64,000 nt of DNA from assembly GCA_021464245.1 (NCBI GenBank), contig JADCRB010000162.1:2143476-2207475 (forward strand), given 5' to 3'. Positions 22,501 through 38,400 of this stretch are shown one piece after another (the stretch's first letter is position 1; each line of letters begins with the position of its first letter). This stretch comes from Carallia brachiata. Taxonomy: Eukaryota; Streptophyta; Magnoliopsida; Malpighiales; Rhizophoraceae. The translations under genes were made by a program, and so were the position numbers. Under the pieces are notes generated by a model. It did not search any database. It saw nothing but the letters and a program-made list of their open reading frames with translations, and was not told where the DNA came from.

Positions 22501-23210
22501 GACACCGGTACAAAGACAAAAAGAAGACAAAGTTTGCAATTTTTGACCACCTATTATTCACTTTACTTAGATTGACTACCAATAAAATAAAGCACAAGAA
22601 CAGCTTGAGGTTTGGATCAACTTCACGTGTGCAAACAAATATGAGTGGTTGAAATGTTCTCTTCACGTTCCACATGAAGGACTCCACTCAGCTTCCCAAC
22701 CTCCCCCCAATTTAATTAATTATTTTGGCTGATTTTTTTTTGTTGTCACCGTCTTATTTATTGTTATCAAAACATGAAATTGCATTGTAACTAAAAAAGA
22801 TATAAATCTTTCCATTAATTTTTTAAGTTGGGAATTTCATATACAATACCAAAAATAGAAGGAGAAGATGATGATTTGGAGGAAATAGAAAATTTTTTTC
22901 CTTATATTTTGATTTTAACTGTTAAAGTTTTAAGTGACAAACAAAAGGAATAAATACTATTTACGCAGTACATTAATTTTCCTGAAAAATGGTATGAATA
23001 AGATCTAACAAAATTAAAGGAAGGGGAAATTCACAAAGTGCCATTCTTGTTTTTTTTCACTGCTTTGGTTTCATGATTCTTTTCTTTCTTTTACTTTTGT
23101 AAATTTTAAGGAAAGGAAAAGTTTCGATATTTTGATTTTGGAAGGGGGAACAAAGGAGAAAAAGAAATGGGAAAGAAAAGCAGAGAGGGTAATTCTTTCT
23201 TCTGTGTCTC
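19542..23210. other. Long AT-rich intergenic interval
   Basis: No gene recognised. About 20720-21120 holds a degenerate element with paired 'cccgatc/gatcggt/ggtttgatc' words, like the subterminal parts of non-autonomous hAT copies. An open minus-strand frame at 21131-21319 (text 'LGRKLEFYISCAGNGPLKYLTFEWLENKLQ' in parts) looks somewhat protein-like but is unassigned. From about 23200 the sequence becomes the GA/CT-rich leader of the kinase gene. Confidence 0.4.
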
Positions 23211-23797
23211 CCCGCGTCATCGTTGAATTCAAGACAGAGAGAGATAGAGGTATTCAGAGAGCGAGAAAGTGTCAGCCAAAAAAAAAGAGAAAATAACTTT
23301 GACTCGCTCTCTCTCTCACAGACGTTGTCTCCTCTGCATTCACACCTTCATTTTCCATCTATTTTCACCTTCATTCAAACATATTTTTATTTTTGCTAGT
23401 GGACTCCTGCATTAATTAGCTCCAAAGCTAATCTGGGTATTCGGTAGATTCTCCTCTGAGACCCCAAATCATCAAATTCCCAGGTGTGTTTTACCATTTC
23501 TCCATTCTGAATCGGCCTTTCGTTGTTTGTTTATATTTGTTCACATTTTTGTCCCTTATTTTTTTGGTAGATTTCTTGAAAAATTAAAGATTTGTTCTTT
23601 TCCCAATTTATAATCCTTCCCTCTTGTATTCCATATTTCTGTGTCTCCCTCTGCTGTTTCTCTGAATCTATTGCTCCTTGATCATGACAGTGGGCATCCT
23701 GTAATGAAAGATTTGATTTTTATGATTAAATGGACGATTATTGGATTATCTGCAGATTCTTTTGTGTTCTTGGGAGACTTGATAATTCGAAAAAGGC
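23211..23797 (+). promoter_or_regulatory. Kinase 5' leader with leader intron
   Basis: GA- and CT-rich tracts (about 23235-23330) mark the transcribed leader. A likely leader intron runs from 23484 (after 'ttcccag', GTGTGT) to 23755 ('attatctgcag'). The start codon lies 42 nt into the next exon. The intron is T-rich with a good acceptor tract. Confidence 0.55.
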
Positions 23798-27132
<3,335 letters not shown>

Positions 27133-27683
27133 GACTAAATGGATCAGTATAATCGGCAGAAAATTGTTGATTCAGCAGGTTTTAAAGAAAAAAAGGAAAA
27201 AGATTAGAGATGATTCTTTGGCTGACCTTTCTTGTTGGGAAAAAAAAATTGGTTTACTTTGTTGCCACTTTGTGTTAGGTAGGATTAGAGTAATGATCTT
27301 AGTCTTCTTCTTGTTATGTTGAATTTGTTTGTTGTGAAGCAATGGCAGCAGAAGAGGGTGTTTTTTGGGAAAAAAAAAAACACAAAAAGAAAAACTAGAG
27401 AAAGTTGGTCAAGGATGTGTGGATCACAATCTAAATATGTGGTTGTAAATAGATTGTCAGTTAGGCTTCTTGGCCATTTCATTGGATAATGGCTAATCTC
27501 ATTTTCATTTTCATTTTCATGTCATTTACTTCATGCTTGCTTTTAATTGCTAAATTCATTCCATTTACTTGTATTTCTCTATCCGTTTTATGTGAGAGAT
27601 TCATTATTACAATAAAATATCAATTACAAGTGACTGAAAGTTTGAAATGAGTAACAATACATGTTTCGTCTATTTCGAAATTT
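27133..27683. other. Kinase 3' UTR and flank
   Basis: Downstream sequence of the kinase gene. It has A-rich tracts and an imperfect 'attttc' repeat near 27500. The polyadenylation site is not certain, and no open frame of interest is seen. Confidence 0.45.
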
Positions 27684-27829
27684 AGTGTTCTAATTGCTGT
27701 TTTAATTAAAATTAAGATTAATATTTTTAAAATAAAATTGATAGTTTTTAAAAATATAAAAATAACAGGTGTTTTAAAAATTATTAATTTTATTTCAAAA
27801 ATATCAATTTTAATTTTAATCAGAACACT
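27684..27829. mobile_element. AT-rich palindromic MITE, copy 1
   Basis: Ends AGTGTTCTAATT and (reverse complement) AGTGTTCTGATT. The interior is almost self-complementary ('taattaaaattaa...ttaattttaat'). A related copy is at about 44548-44684. Extending the ends by TTA/TAA gives a possible 3-bp target site, but this is not proven. Confidence 0.55.
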
Positions 27830-30200
27830 AATTGAGACATCAAATTTTGAGATATTAATATTTTTCTCGTTCGAAAAATGTTATCAAAAACTAATAAATT
27901 TCATTTGTACTATCCTACTCTCAGGACAGGATCCTTTTTTATTGATCAAATTAAGTGCTTGTTATGGTTGAGCTTGACAATGGTAGTCCATTAGCACCGA
28001 TCAGAGAGTCTGATGAGAGGCCTCTCATGACTGTACTCCCAAGTCTGCGCAAACGTCGGCCTCCTCCATTGTTGTTCTCCAGTCGCACATGCAATCAACG
28101 TATATTTCACCGACCTGCATGTCATATAACGTCAAAAAACGGCATATATGTAAATTTTTACTTTCTTTTTCTTTTTCTTTTTTTTTTTCCTTTCGCCCTT
28201 CCGCTATTATGAGAAATGACACTGTTTATTAAAAGAATCTGAACAAGTTCCTGTTGACACTGCATATTAAAATAATCTCAAGAATGATACTGATTATAAT
28301 TATTCCTTATTTTCTTTTTGGTGAAAAATGGGGTACCGGAGTGGTGATTCAATTAGTCCCCACTCATTATAAAAGAAATTACACATAATTTATATGAAAA
28401 TGAAAATTTTGCCCCCACTCACAAAAATATTTTTGCCTCCACTTAAAATGAGAAATTGTTAAAATGACTGACATAAAAGATTTAAACAGATATAAATTGA
28501 TAGAGTTATCAATGAGTTATTTTATTACATTCATAAGATTTGAAATACAGATATGCAAGATTTTAGGTTATTAGTTACATCTTAATATAATTTGAGTTAT
28601 ACACAACATACATAAATTTATTCCCATGTTAAATAAAAATAAATCAAGTAGTTTATTTTTATCCTCTTTAGAATTTGAATAATTCTTTGAAGTTCATTTG
28701 TTAATAGGATAAAATTTTTATCTATTTATAACTTCATAAAGTATATCAACGAAACTTGCATACGATAACAATAACAGCATTCTTTTGCAATTAGAGATCG
28801 CAAGTTACAATTCTAAAAGTACTTTTCTCTCGTAAATAAGAGAAAATATAGATTATGTTTTTTTTTTATTTCTAAAAATAAAAATTCTCTTATATTATCA
28901 ATTAGGTTTATATGTTCATTTTGCTCTAACTGATTATATAACATCCAATTAAGATTTTCACATGAGCCCACCAAAACAAATTGTGTAAAAGAATAATTTA
29001 ATAATTTTTATGCAACTTTATTTTTTATATTATTTTTAATTATTAGTTTACAAACTGTCACAAAAAATTTTCTATGTCAATTTACCTCCATTTACTTTGG
29101 GTCTCAGGTCCACGTCAGACCGTTGAGTTCGGACTTAGGGAGAGTTTGAACAGTTTAGATGTTTATTGTTGTAGTTCATACCATATCAAATGTATTATTA
29201 ATCGTTTCGATAAATACTTGAACTCAAGACTTATTATTTGACAATATTTAATACATTTACCGCTAAAATACAACGGTGGTTGTTTATAATTATTCCTGAT
29301 GACTCGCATTACATGTTTGGATCCCAAACCAGAAGAGTCTCAACAAGTTGGACCTGTTAATAGAACGGAATCAATTTGGCTTCTCCCTTCCAAGCAGCCA
29401 TGGTGGATTATAGCACAGCGGCGGGATGCCGACAACAACAATTGGGAAGTAGTTGAAGTAAGTATTTAATTAATGATTCCACAGACAAAATCTGGGGTCT
29501 GTTGTAATTTGCAAGCATACTTCCTTTTTTAACAGAAAAGGTAAAAACACCCGTCTAAGTTCAATGTACCCCAATACGAAAACAGAATCCCATTCGCGAT
29601 TGGCCTGCGCGTGTCTGCCACCGAACTCCATTACCCCCCAAGTCCAGGTGGGGCCCCTGGGTCAAAAGGATAGGACTCTCGTCTCCCGTGCTCGGCACAC
29701 ACGGCGCACATTAGCAAATTACCACTAACACGTTTGTGATTGTATAATAAGATTTTAATTAAAAATTAGATAAAAATTAAGAAATAAAAAATAATAATTA
29801 AAAATTATAAAAAATAAATAATAATTTATAAAAAAAATAAAATATATTTATTAGAAGTAATAAAAAATAAATAATAAAATAATAAAAAATATTTTTTTAT
29901 TTTTCTTTCTTTTTTCTCTTTGAAAGTATCCGACGAAAGAAAGCAAATTTCAAAGAAAGTAATTATATAAATACATAAAAAATAAACGTATAAATTGATA
30001 TATTATAATTAAACACTAATTTTATACAATAAGTTCTTCAATTATTATAAAAGAAAGGTAATTAAAAATATTTTTAAATTTTATTATTTACACTTCTGAA
30101 TTTTAAATAACCAAACAAAGAGCAATCGCTTTCGGTTGTCTATCGCTTCTTCTCGTCTTCTCCACCAGGCACACAAGCAGGCAGCCGCAGGCAGTCCCCT
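27830..30200. other. Intergenic; SIR promoter region at right
   Basis: Mostly AT-rich with no gene recognised. A frame at 27955-28212 looks like chance. The part at about 29560-29720 is GC-richer, contains 'ggtggggcccctggg' and lies about 600 bp before the sulfite reductase start. About 29750-30110 is again very A/T-rich. Leader-like CT-rich sequence begins near 30130. Confidence 0.4.
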
Positions 30201-30296
30201 CCTCATTTTTCCGCTCTCCGCGGCAGCTCAGCTTCTTCTAAAAAACCTACCTTTGCTTTCTGATCTTATTTTGTTGATTCCTTTGTCGAAAGCGAG

Positions 30297-33200
30297 ATGA
30301 CGACGGCGACGGCGGCGGCGTTTGGAGCGTCCCTGAAGGAGCCGAAGATTCTTAATATACGCACCTTTGACGGATTGAGATCATCCTCGAATTCCCTCGC
30401 CGCCACCTTGACCAGCAGAAGAAGAAATGCCAATCTTTTCTTGCCCTCTTCTTCCAGAGCTTCCGTTACCAGAGCCATCTCTACGGTTCGTTTCATTCTC
30501 TCTCTTCTCTCTCTCTCAAGCTTTTGTCCTTGAATTTTTTTCTCTTACTTGTTTGTAATTTTGCTCTCGTTTTTTTTTGGTGGAATTTCTAAAAATGGTA
30601 GGTCGCTAAACATATGCTAGTCTGGTGTCTGATTAAATTAATTTCAAAATAAGTTCATGTTTAACAGTTTCCTCTGATTCGAAAGAACTTTACAAAAGTG
30701 TTTTTTTTTTTTTTTTTTTACGAAACTTCACGAAAACTCTTAAATTTTGTGGTAATATTAAGGCTAGTTACGATTTAATTTAAATAAAATTAAAATTACA
30801 AAAAATTCATTGTCACGTCAGTAAAAAAAAGATTAAAATTAATTCGCGAAGAATCGTGAAAAAAGCCATAAAGCTATATATTACAACTCGATTAGAAAAC
30901 CTTTCCCTTCTGAAAAAAAAAATTGAAGGAAAAAAATTCAGTTTCGAAATTTTAAAAAGCCAAGTAATTTGCTTTCTTAATCACATGATCCTAGCTTTTT
31001 TTTTTGGGTATCAATGGCTGCGATTAACTTGACTTGATGGCCTTTCATGCTGTTTCTGACCTTAGAGAAGTTCGATCCGTTTTTATTGATTGGTGATGGA
31101 CATGATTGTTTGTTTATATATTCCTTGCTTTGTTGACACAGCCAGTAAAGCCGGAGACGGAGACCAAGCGTAGTAAAGTTGAGATAATCAAAGAACAGAG
31201 TAATTATATCAGGTATCCCCTTAATGAGGAGTTGTTGACCGATGCCCCGAATGTTAATGAGAATGCTACTCAAATTATCAAGTTCCATGGGAGCTATCAG
31301 CAGTACAATAGAGATGATCGTGGCACACGATCCTACTCCTTTATGCTTCGCACTAAGAACCCGTGCGGCAAAGTTCCCAACAGACTCTACTTGACCATGG
31401 ATGATCTTGCTGATCAATTTGGGATTGGAACACTTCGTTTGACCACTAGACAAACATTTCAGCTTCATGGTGTTTTGAAAAAGAACTTAAAGACTGTAAT
31501 GAGTACCATCATTCATAACATGGGTTCGACTCTCGGTGCCTGTGGTGATCTCAATAGAAATGTTCTTGCCCCTGCTGCTCCATTTGCAAGTAAAGATTAC
31601 CGGTTTGCACAGCAGACTGCTGACAACATTGCTGCTCTTCTAACTCCTCAGTCTGGTTTCTACTACGATATGTGGGTGGATGGCGAGAAAATCATGTCAG
31701 CAGAACCTCCAGAGGTCGTGAAAGCACGTAATGACAATTCTCATGGAACGAATTTCCCTGATTCACCAGAACCCATTTATGGAACTCAGTTCATGCCTAG
31801 AAAGTTCAAAATTGCTGTCACTGTGCCAACTGATAACTCGGTTGATCTTCTCACCAATGACGTAGGTGTGGTTGTTGTTACTGATGATAGTGGGGAGCCG
31901 CAGGGTTCAATATATATGTAAGTTTAAAGCATTTTTTAAGGGTTATAATTTGATGTTTTCCTTTTTCTGTCTATTTCTGAATTTATTTGCCTTTACTTGT
32001 TCAGGTTGGTGGTGGCATGGGAAGAACACATCGAGTAGAGACAACTTTCCCTCGTTTGGCTGAACCATTGGGCTATATACCAAAACAAGACATCTTGTAT
32101 GCTGTGAAAGCTATTGTTGTTACACAACGAGAAAATGGGAGGAGAGATGATCGTAAATACAGTAGAATGAAATATTTGATCAGCTCCTGGGGGATTGACA
32201 AGTTTAGAAATGTTGTTGAGCAATATTATGGAAAAAAGTTTGAACTATTCGTGATCTACCAGAGTGGGAATTTAAAAGTTACTTGGGATGGCATGAACAG
32301 GTTCGCTGTAAAAATTCTCATTACTCATGTCCAATTTTCGTGGTTCTTTCTCAATCAGTTTAAAATATTTGGCCTTCTCATTTCAAGTCACACCTCAAGT
32401 TCTTATCTTGCTTGGTAATTTATGGTGTTTTGTCTCTTTACTACCAGTTTATGAGCTGATTAAAGAATTTTTGGCAGGGGGATGGTGGATTGTTTTGTGG
32501 GCTCCATGTTGACAATGGTCGTGTGGGAGGGACAATGAAAAAGACTTTAAGGGAATAATAGAGAAGTACAATTTAGACGTGCGTATTACCCCTAACCAGA
32601 ACGTCATTTTGTGTGGCATTCGCAAAGCATGGAAGCGCCCTATCACCACAGCTCTTGCACAAGGTGGTTTGCTGGTAAGCTTTTCTGCATTATGATTTAT
32701 TTTTAGCTGTAAATTTTGATGAAATTAAGACAGATTGATATGAGGAAACTGCATATACTTTTTGTACACTGGCTTGGGATTTGTGTTAGGATGTGAACAA
32801 CTGAAGTTCTTGGTGAATTTTGGAACTAAATCAACAAGGAAGTTGATTTGTGATGCAGTGCACAAAAACACATTTATAATTAAAGCAGAGCCTGGTGTTT
32901 AAGGAGTGTGTTTTTGCTGGAAGTCCCAAATTTGCTGTTATCTATTTTAATTTTGTGTTAAGGTTTGTCCTGCTGATGACTGCACCAAGCTCCATTTCTC
33001 TAATGGAAATTTGTCAGTTTTATTTTATTTTATTTTTTTGCATTTTGCACCTTGGTCCAAGTGAGAAATATAAAGATGCGAGTTCTTATCCTTATGGTCC
33101 TTTGAACTGGCAAATGTTCTTAATTCTTTACTTATTTTGTTGTTTTCTAACTTCGAATTTTGTGGACAGCAACCCAAGTATGTAGACCCCCTCAATTTAA

Positions 33201-34111
33201 CAGCAATGGCATGTCCAGCTTTACCACTCTGCCCACTAGCTATAACTGAAGCGGAGCGAGGTATTCCTGGCATCCTCAAGCGAGTTAGAGCAGTTTTTGA
33301 GAAGGTACTTGCTGATCAAACTGGTTCATCACTTGGTATGATGAAATGAGCTGAGATTTTGAGAAACTGAAGGTCAGCACTTGCATTAACAGGGACATCT
33401 TTGTGATTTCAGGTTGGACTCAAGTACAATGAATCAGTAGTAATAAGGGTAACCGGCTGTCCAAATGGATGTGCTAGACCATACATGGCTGAACTTGGAC
33501 TTGTTGGTGATGGTCCCAATAGCTATCAGGTTTGTCAAGGACTGAAAATCAATGTTTTCTTTTCCCTTGGATACTCTCTTGAAGTCCTAGGAGAGTTGAT
33601 GGAAAATCTGATGAACCAATTATTGTTTTTCTTAACAGATTTGGCTTGGGGGTGCACCCAATCAAACAACATTAGCTAGAACCTTCATGAATAAGGTTAA
33701 AGTTCAAGATCTTGAAAAGGTTTTGGAACCTCTGTTTTTTTACTGGAAACAAAAGAGGGAAGCAAAAGAGTCATTCGGCGACTTCACAGCGCGTGTGGTG
33801 AGCATTTCATTTGTTAACAGTTAAATAGAAAAAAATAGCCTATTCCTTTGTTGAATTTTGTCCAGAACTTTTGAGACGTGCGAATTGTTATTTGGTTCTA
33901 TCAGGGCTTTGAGAAACTTCAGGAGTGGGTTGACAAATGGGAAGGTATAGTGACCACACCACCGAAGTACAACCTGAGGCTCTTTTCCGACAAGGACACC
34001 TATAATAGTATGGAAGAACTTGCAAAGTTGCAAAATAAGACTGCTCATCAGTTGGCTATGGAAGTCATTCGTAATTATGTGGCTGCTCAGCAAAATGGGA
34101 AAGGTGAATGA
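30297..34111 (+). CDS. SIR: Ferredoxin-sulfite reductase, with three frameshifts
   Basis: Plastid enzyme reducing sulfite to sulfide with ferredoxin, using a coupled siroheme and [4Fe-4S] cluster. Exons 30297-30485, 31142-31917, 32005-32300, 32478-32674, 33170-33304, 33413-33529, 33639-33797, 33905-34111. Exon 1 is a Ser/Arg-rich chloroplast transit peptide. The cluster cysteines are present: C-x5-C in '[10 protein letters not shown]' and C-x3-C in '[10 protein letters not shown]'. Substrate-binding Arg/Lys-rich blocks ('[15 protein letters not shown]', '[14 protein letters not shown]') are kept. Exons 2, 3 and 4 are each one base short of a multiple of three. Family comparison puts single missing bases near 31906-31908, 32249-32251 and 32555-32556. 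Read literally, the protein stops after exon 2. Splice sites and all other codons look conserved, so this is either an assembly error or a very recent loss. Confidence 0.93.
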
Positions 34112-34948
34112 GTTACCCATGTACACCATCCACAGTCTCGATGCAGCCTGGCAGAATCTTTTTTTGGAGAATGAAAACAAAATTTTCCCTCCCCTTTTGT
34201 CACCTCCGTCCCAATCTCTCTCTCTCGCGTGCTGTTAGTCTTTCTCTCTCATGTGCTGTTACTGCTCGGTAACAGCTCGGACGAGGGGGCACTGGGCACT
34301 GGGTTTTCATCTTGTTCTGTAGCACAATTTTGCTTGTTCTGGCCTTTGAAAGACCTGTGGTATGTACAATTAGTTGATTTCAAGGTGTGTCTTGGTTTTG
34401 CGAGAATAATTTTCTCTATTTTCCTGACCAAAAATCTAATTTTCGTAAGTATATGCGTTGAACATGATTATTCCTCTACTTCAAGTTTTTTGAGAAGCAT
34501 AGTGGCAGGCAATGGATTGGAAGAAGCTTTGCGATGACCCTCTTTGTGGCAGTAGAGGTCAACATGGTTTTCTCCATTATCAGCGCTTTTAGCTTGCACT
34601 GGAAGTGAATGATGCAGTACTTTGCAAACTATTGGTTCGCCTATTTTGCTTTTTTGTGCCTTGTTTAATCCAAGTGTTACTTGGGAGTTGGGAATCAGAT
34701 ATGGCAAAAATTTGTTCTTATGAATTAACCTTGATGTTGGTGTCTGATATGGCAGCAAAACAAACTTTTTAAGTGATTTTAACCAATCTGCTTGATGTGA
34801 GGGCTGCGGTTACTTGAGACAACCAAAAATGGGAACAATGAGGATGTCAGGAAATATAAAGTTGGAAAGGGGAGAAATTAAATTAACAGGATTCTCCAAT
34901 ACAAAGTTTTACAATAATCCAATGGCCAACATCCAAAACATTAGATTC
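34112..34948. other. Convergent 3' ends of SIR and PSBTN
   Basis: Tail-to-tail interval of about 840 bp holding the 3' UTRs of sulfite reductase (+) and PsbTn (-). Open frames here overlap on both strands and show no family features. Confidence 0.5.
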
Positions 34949-35272
34949 TCACTTGTGACAGATGCGAGCAGTAGGCATTGTGACACAAACAGGGCCATAT
35001 TTCTTCTTAGCTTCTGGGGTCCCAGGCTTAGGCTCGTCCTCAGCCATGGCAACTTTGGCAATGGAGTATGCAGCAGCAGCTGCAGCGGAGAACACCAAGT
35101 CCCTTCTCCATGTGTTAACCTCTTCCCTGGCTTTCATCTCCGAGGTGACCCTTTCTCCCTCTATGGCTTTTGAGGCCTTGGCCACAATGAGCCCTCTACG
35201 CGGGGCTGAGAAAGGCTGCTTGACCAAGGTTGAACCGGCGAAGAATGAGGCTGCCATGGTCACGGATGCCAT
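34949..35272 (-). CDS. PSBTN: Photosystem II 5 kDa protein PsbTn, chloroplast precursor
   Basis: Small nuclear-encoded extrinsic subunit of photosystem II in the thylakoid lumen. One intronless exon of 107 codons. The start is the ATG giving '[13 protein letters not shown]', a normal chloroplast transit start; upstream codons in the same frame lack transit features. Residues 1 to about 50 form the Ser/Ala/Arg-rich stromal transit peptide. A twin-Arg ('WRRDL') and an Ala-rich hydrophobic stretch ('[18 protein letters not shown]') form the lumen-targeting part, cleaved after AMA. The mature peptide of about 30 residues, '[19 protein letters not shown]' onward, ends '[10 protein letters not shown]' with two Cys, as in the family. 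The promoter side has a G-box and GATAA (I-box) motifs, consistent with light control. Confidence 0.92.
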   Translation of the reverse strand: MASVTMAASFFAGSTLVKQPFSAPRRGLIVAKASKAIEGERVTSEMKAREEVNTWRRDLVFSAAAAAAYSIAKVAMAEDEPKPGTPEAKKKYGPVCVTMPTARICHK

Positions 35273-35398
35273 CTCTGCGTTGCTGATTACCCCCTCCTCT
35301 CGACGCCAATTTGTTGAGCAAAGAACGGAATGAACTATTATCAATCGGTGGGCCAAATGGGCTTAGCTCCTTCTTTAGAAGGCCATCGTCACCCATTT

Positions 35399-35453
35399 CC
35401 TTATCCCCAAGAGATTTTGGTCAAATGGTTTGAGGCCACGTGTTTTCTTTATC
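35399..35453 (-). promoter_or_regulatory. I-box and G-box cluster upstream of PSBTN
   Basis: On the minus strand, about 125-180 bp upstream of the start codon, lie GGATAAGG (35399-35406), a perfect CACGTG G-box (35437-35442) and a GATAAAG (about 35447-35453). I-boxes with a G-box are the classic light-responsive arrangement of photosynthesis genes such as RBCS. Confidence 0.5.
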
Positions 35454-38400
35454 TCAAGACAAAACTTGTGGTTTTATTTGAAACAGTAAAGTTTCGGACT
35501 CCAATTTCCGAACAATTTGATCGAATTTAACTATAGAATATAACTTTTTACTAATAAAATATAATAGTATTGATATTTTTTGTAAATTTTTTTAAAAAAA
35601 GAAAAAGTTTTTTAGTATATATTATGTATAAACTACACTTTTAAATTTTAAGTAATACTTATATAATTTTAAATCTTAATTTTATTATTTTATATTTTAT
35701 AAATTTAATTATATTTTATCAGTACATAGTTGTATTTTGTTACGGGTCCAAAACCACTCTCTATTTGAAACCCTTGTGTGTGAGCAGTGGACGCGAAAAA
35801 ACATCTAAACGTTTGGACGCTGTTTCCCAAATGTGGCTGATTGAATGCTTGTAGAGTCTCGACCAAGGCCTTAAAGGAGTTTGGTTTGTCAGTTGTAACT
35901 AGTAAAATGGATACATCAGTAATCAACTATGCCATTCATCTCTATTTCAATTTTTGGTTAGAACATAACTTTTCAGATTGGATGGTCAAGGTTTGGAGTT
36001 TGCAGTTGGGTCAGGATGAATCCAAGTGCCTGAATTTTACTCCAATCATAGCACCAATTGACAGTTTATCTATGGTTGTCCATTTGTGTTTGTATAATTA
36101 CAAACCATTTGACCCTGTGATTTTATTCTACTGCCTTTCCACTCTTCAGGCTTCATGAAATGAAAAGTTCAACTTCGTTTAAAAGAGAGACCTTGTTCTT
36201 TTTTATTCTTGTTCAGTTATGACGGAGGTCGGAAAGTCATAAAAAAAGAATATAATCACTAATAATTGAATACAAAATTAAAAATTTTAATAAAAATATA
36301 TCAACTAATTGTACTATAAAACAAGGATAAGAAAAGCTCTTTGTCTAGAGAGAGAGAATAAAGGAGAGAAATAAAGTATAGTGCTAAAAGCAGGTTTAAA
36401 ATTAGCTCCTGTCACTTTTTTTTTTTTTTTAAGAATTTTATTGAATATTTATAATGAAAAAAATGATATTTAATAAGATTTAAACTTCACACTTATTTAT
36501 TGAGAGATAACTCCTTTAATTAATTAATAAATACTCAACCTCTTTTAAATAAAGAGGTGCAACATAAGAACTTTCCAAGACGTTACTCGTCCTAATGCTA
36601 CTCTCGTCTTGCCACTTGCTGAGTTGCTGTTCAGTAAGGGCAATAGTGGCAAAAAGTAATGTGGCCCACAGCGAAGCAGACATGCCCCCTTTAATCCTTC
36701 GGTATATTATTTATGGTCCACTGCGATCTGTTTCAGTCAGAAGCCCAGATACACATAACCAAGTACCTCCAAGAGCCCATGTCTGAAATCTGAGTGGCTG
36801 TGAGACCCTATATTTATCAGTAAGCTTTCTAATTATAAGAAAAGAATGTGCATCCAAATCTTTCTTAGCGAGTCTCTAAGTTATTATTATTTTTTTCCTT
36901 TTTACCAAAAAGTTATGTACATCAAAATGTTTTTTTTTTAATTTAGAAAAGAAAAATCAAAATCTTGATAATAAATCAGTATTTATGAAATTGTTACGCG
37001 AACGATTTTTTTGATGCAGGTAGCTCAAACCCACTAAAAAGTAAGGTGTTGCACATTCTGTTCTTATAATAATATATTTATTAAAACGTCAATTGAGTGC
37101 AATGCAATGTAACGAGTGGTTTTTTTTTTTTTTTTATAGAAAAAACTCAAAATCCATTATACTCAGCCCTGTATCACCATGATAATTTCAACAGCAAGGT
37201 TGGACTTAATGGAGCATACTAGTCAAACTTTGGCAAATTTAGACATCAATTTATTTTCTGCCCATAATTCAAAAGTTTCTGTGGAAAGAAAACCCACACA
37301 TAGAGTTGTCTTGTCTGAGTCTTTACTTAGATGTCAGTTATGTTATGCACATGCACACATTTGTCTTCGCCCCCTTTGAATTGTTAGCCAAATTTCTAAG
37401 AAGATACCGTAATAATTTAGAATCCCAACTTCAAGTTATGATTCAAAAATCTCAAATTTAAATTTGATTGATTATTATTGAGATTTTGTATAGTTAGAGA
37501 GATGAAGGGTGAAGCTCTTTTTAGCATGAAATTTTGTAGGGAGCAGAGTTAACCACCATGAATTTAAACTAGCAATAAAGAAAAGACAATAGCAAAGCTT
37601 CAAAGTGTAAGACAATATTGTCCTTTAAGTTCCTATTAAATAAACAAGAATGACCCAACTAAAAATATTACATTGACTCGGACTTTCTAGAGCTGCAACA
37701 AGTTCTGTAGGCTTGTTCTATTTAATCCAAATAAGTACAGACAAACAACATCTTAAAACTCGGTGAAGTGAATAAACTATGTTTAAACTGGTTTAAAATT
37801 TTAATTTCAATTAAAACTACTGAATTACCCAACCTTGGCTTTTGGACTCCAACAGTAAAACTTGGTATTATCGAGTGCAAGTACCGTACTAGGAGTGTTA
37901 TGCTAATGTAATTTGCAACTTGAAAGTTATTAATATTATTTTCTAAGATAAATTTCTAATTTCTTGGAACAACTTAAGAAAGAGAGCAGACTTTTTTGTG
38001 GTTATATATGTGTCTAAAGCTCTGGAACTATAGATTAATGTGAAATTGACACTTGTTTTAAGATTTTTGATCTGGGTTTCAAATCAATAATTAAAAAAAA
38101 AAAATCAATTCAAATTGGCAAAGTGCTCCAAAGAAATGAGTGATGGATGATCTGATGTAAATAAAAAGGAAAGCAGAGAAATCTCTGAGTGGTTTTATTA
38201 AAATCAGTTATCATTTATCATCTATTTATAAGCAAAGGTGGTCCCTTTTCAAGGATTCAAACATGGAGCATGTCTTTCTCTTGTGGGGAAGACATTAATG
38301 TTTCCAACAAGAAAAAGCTTCTTTGGGTTTGGTTGGGTTCCTCTCTTCGAAAATGATAAAGACAAAGCTGGTGGGAACGTGAATATCAAAGAGAATCAGA

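Noticed and set aside
30977..31468. 163-codon minus-strand open frame in the sulfite reductase gene
   Set aside because: Antisense to the first long reductase exon and intron; the plus strand is clearly the conserved coding strand.
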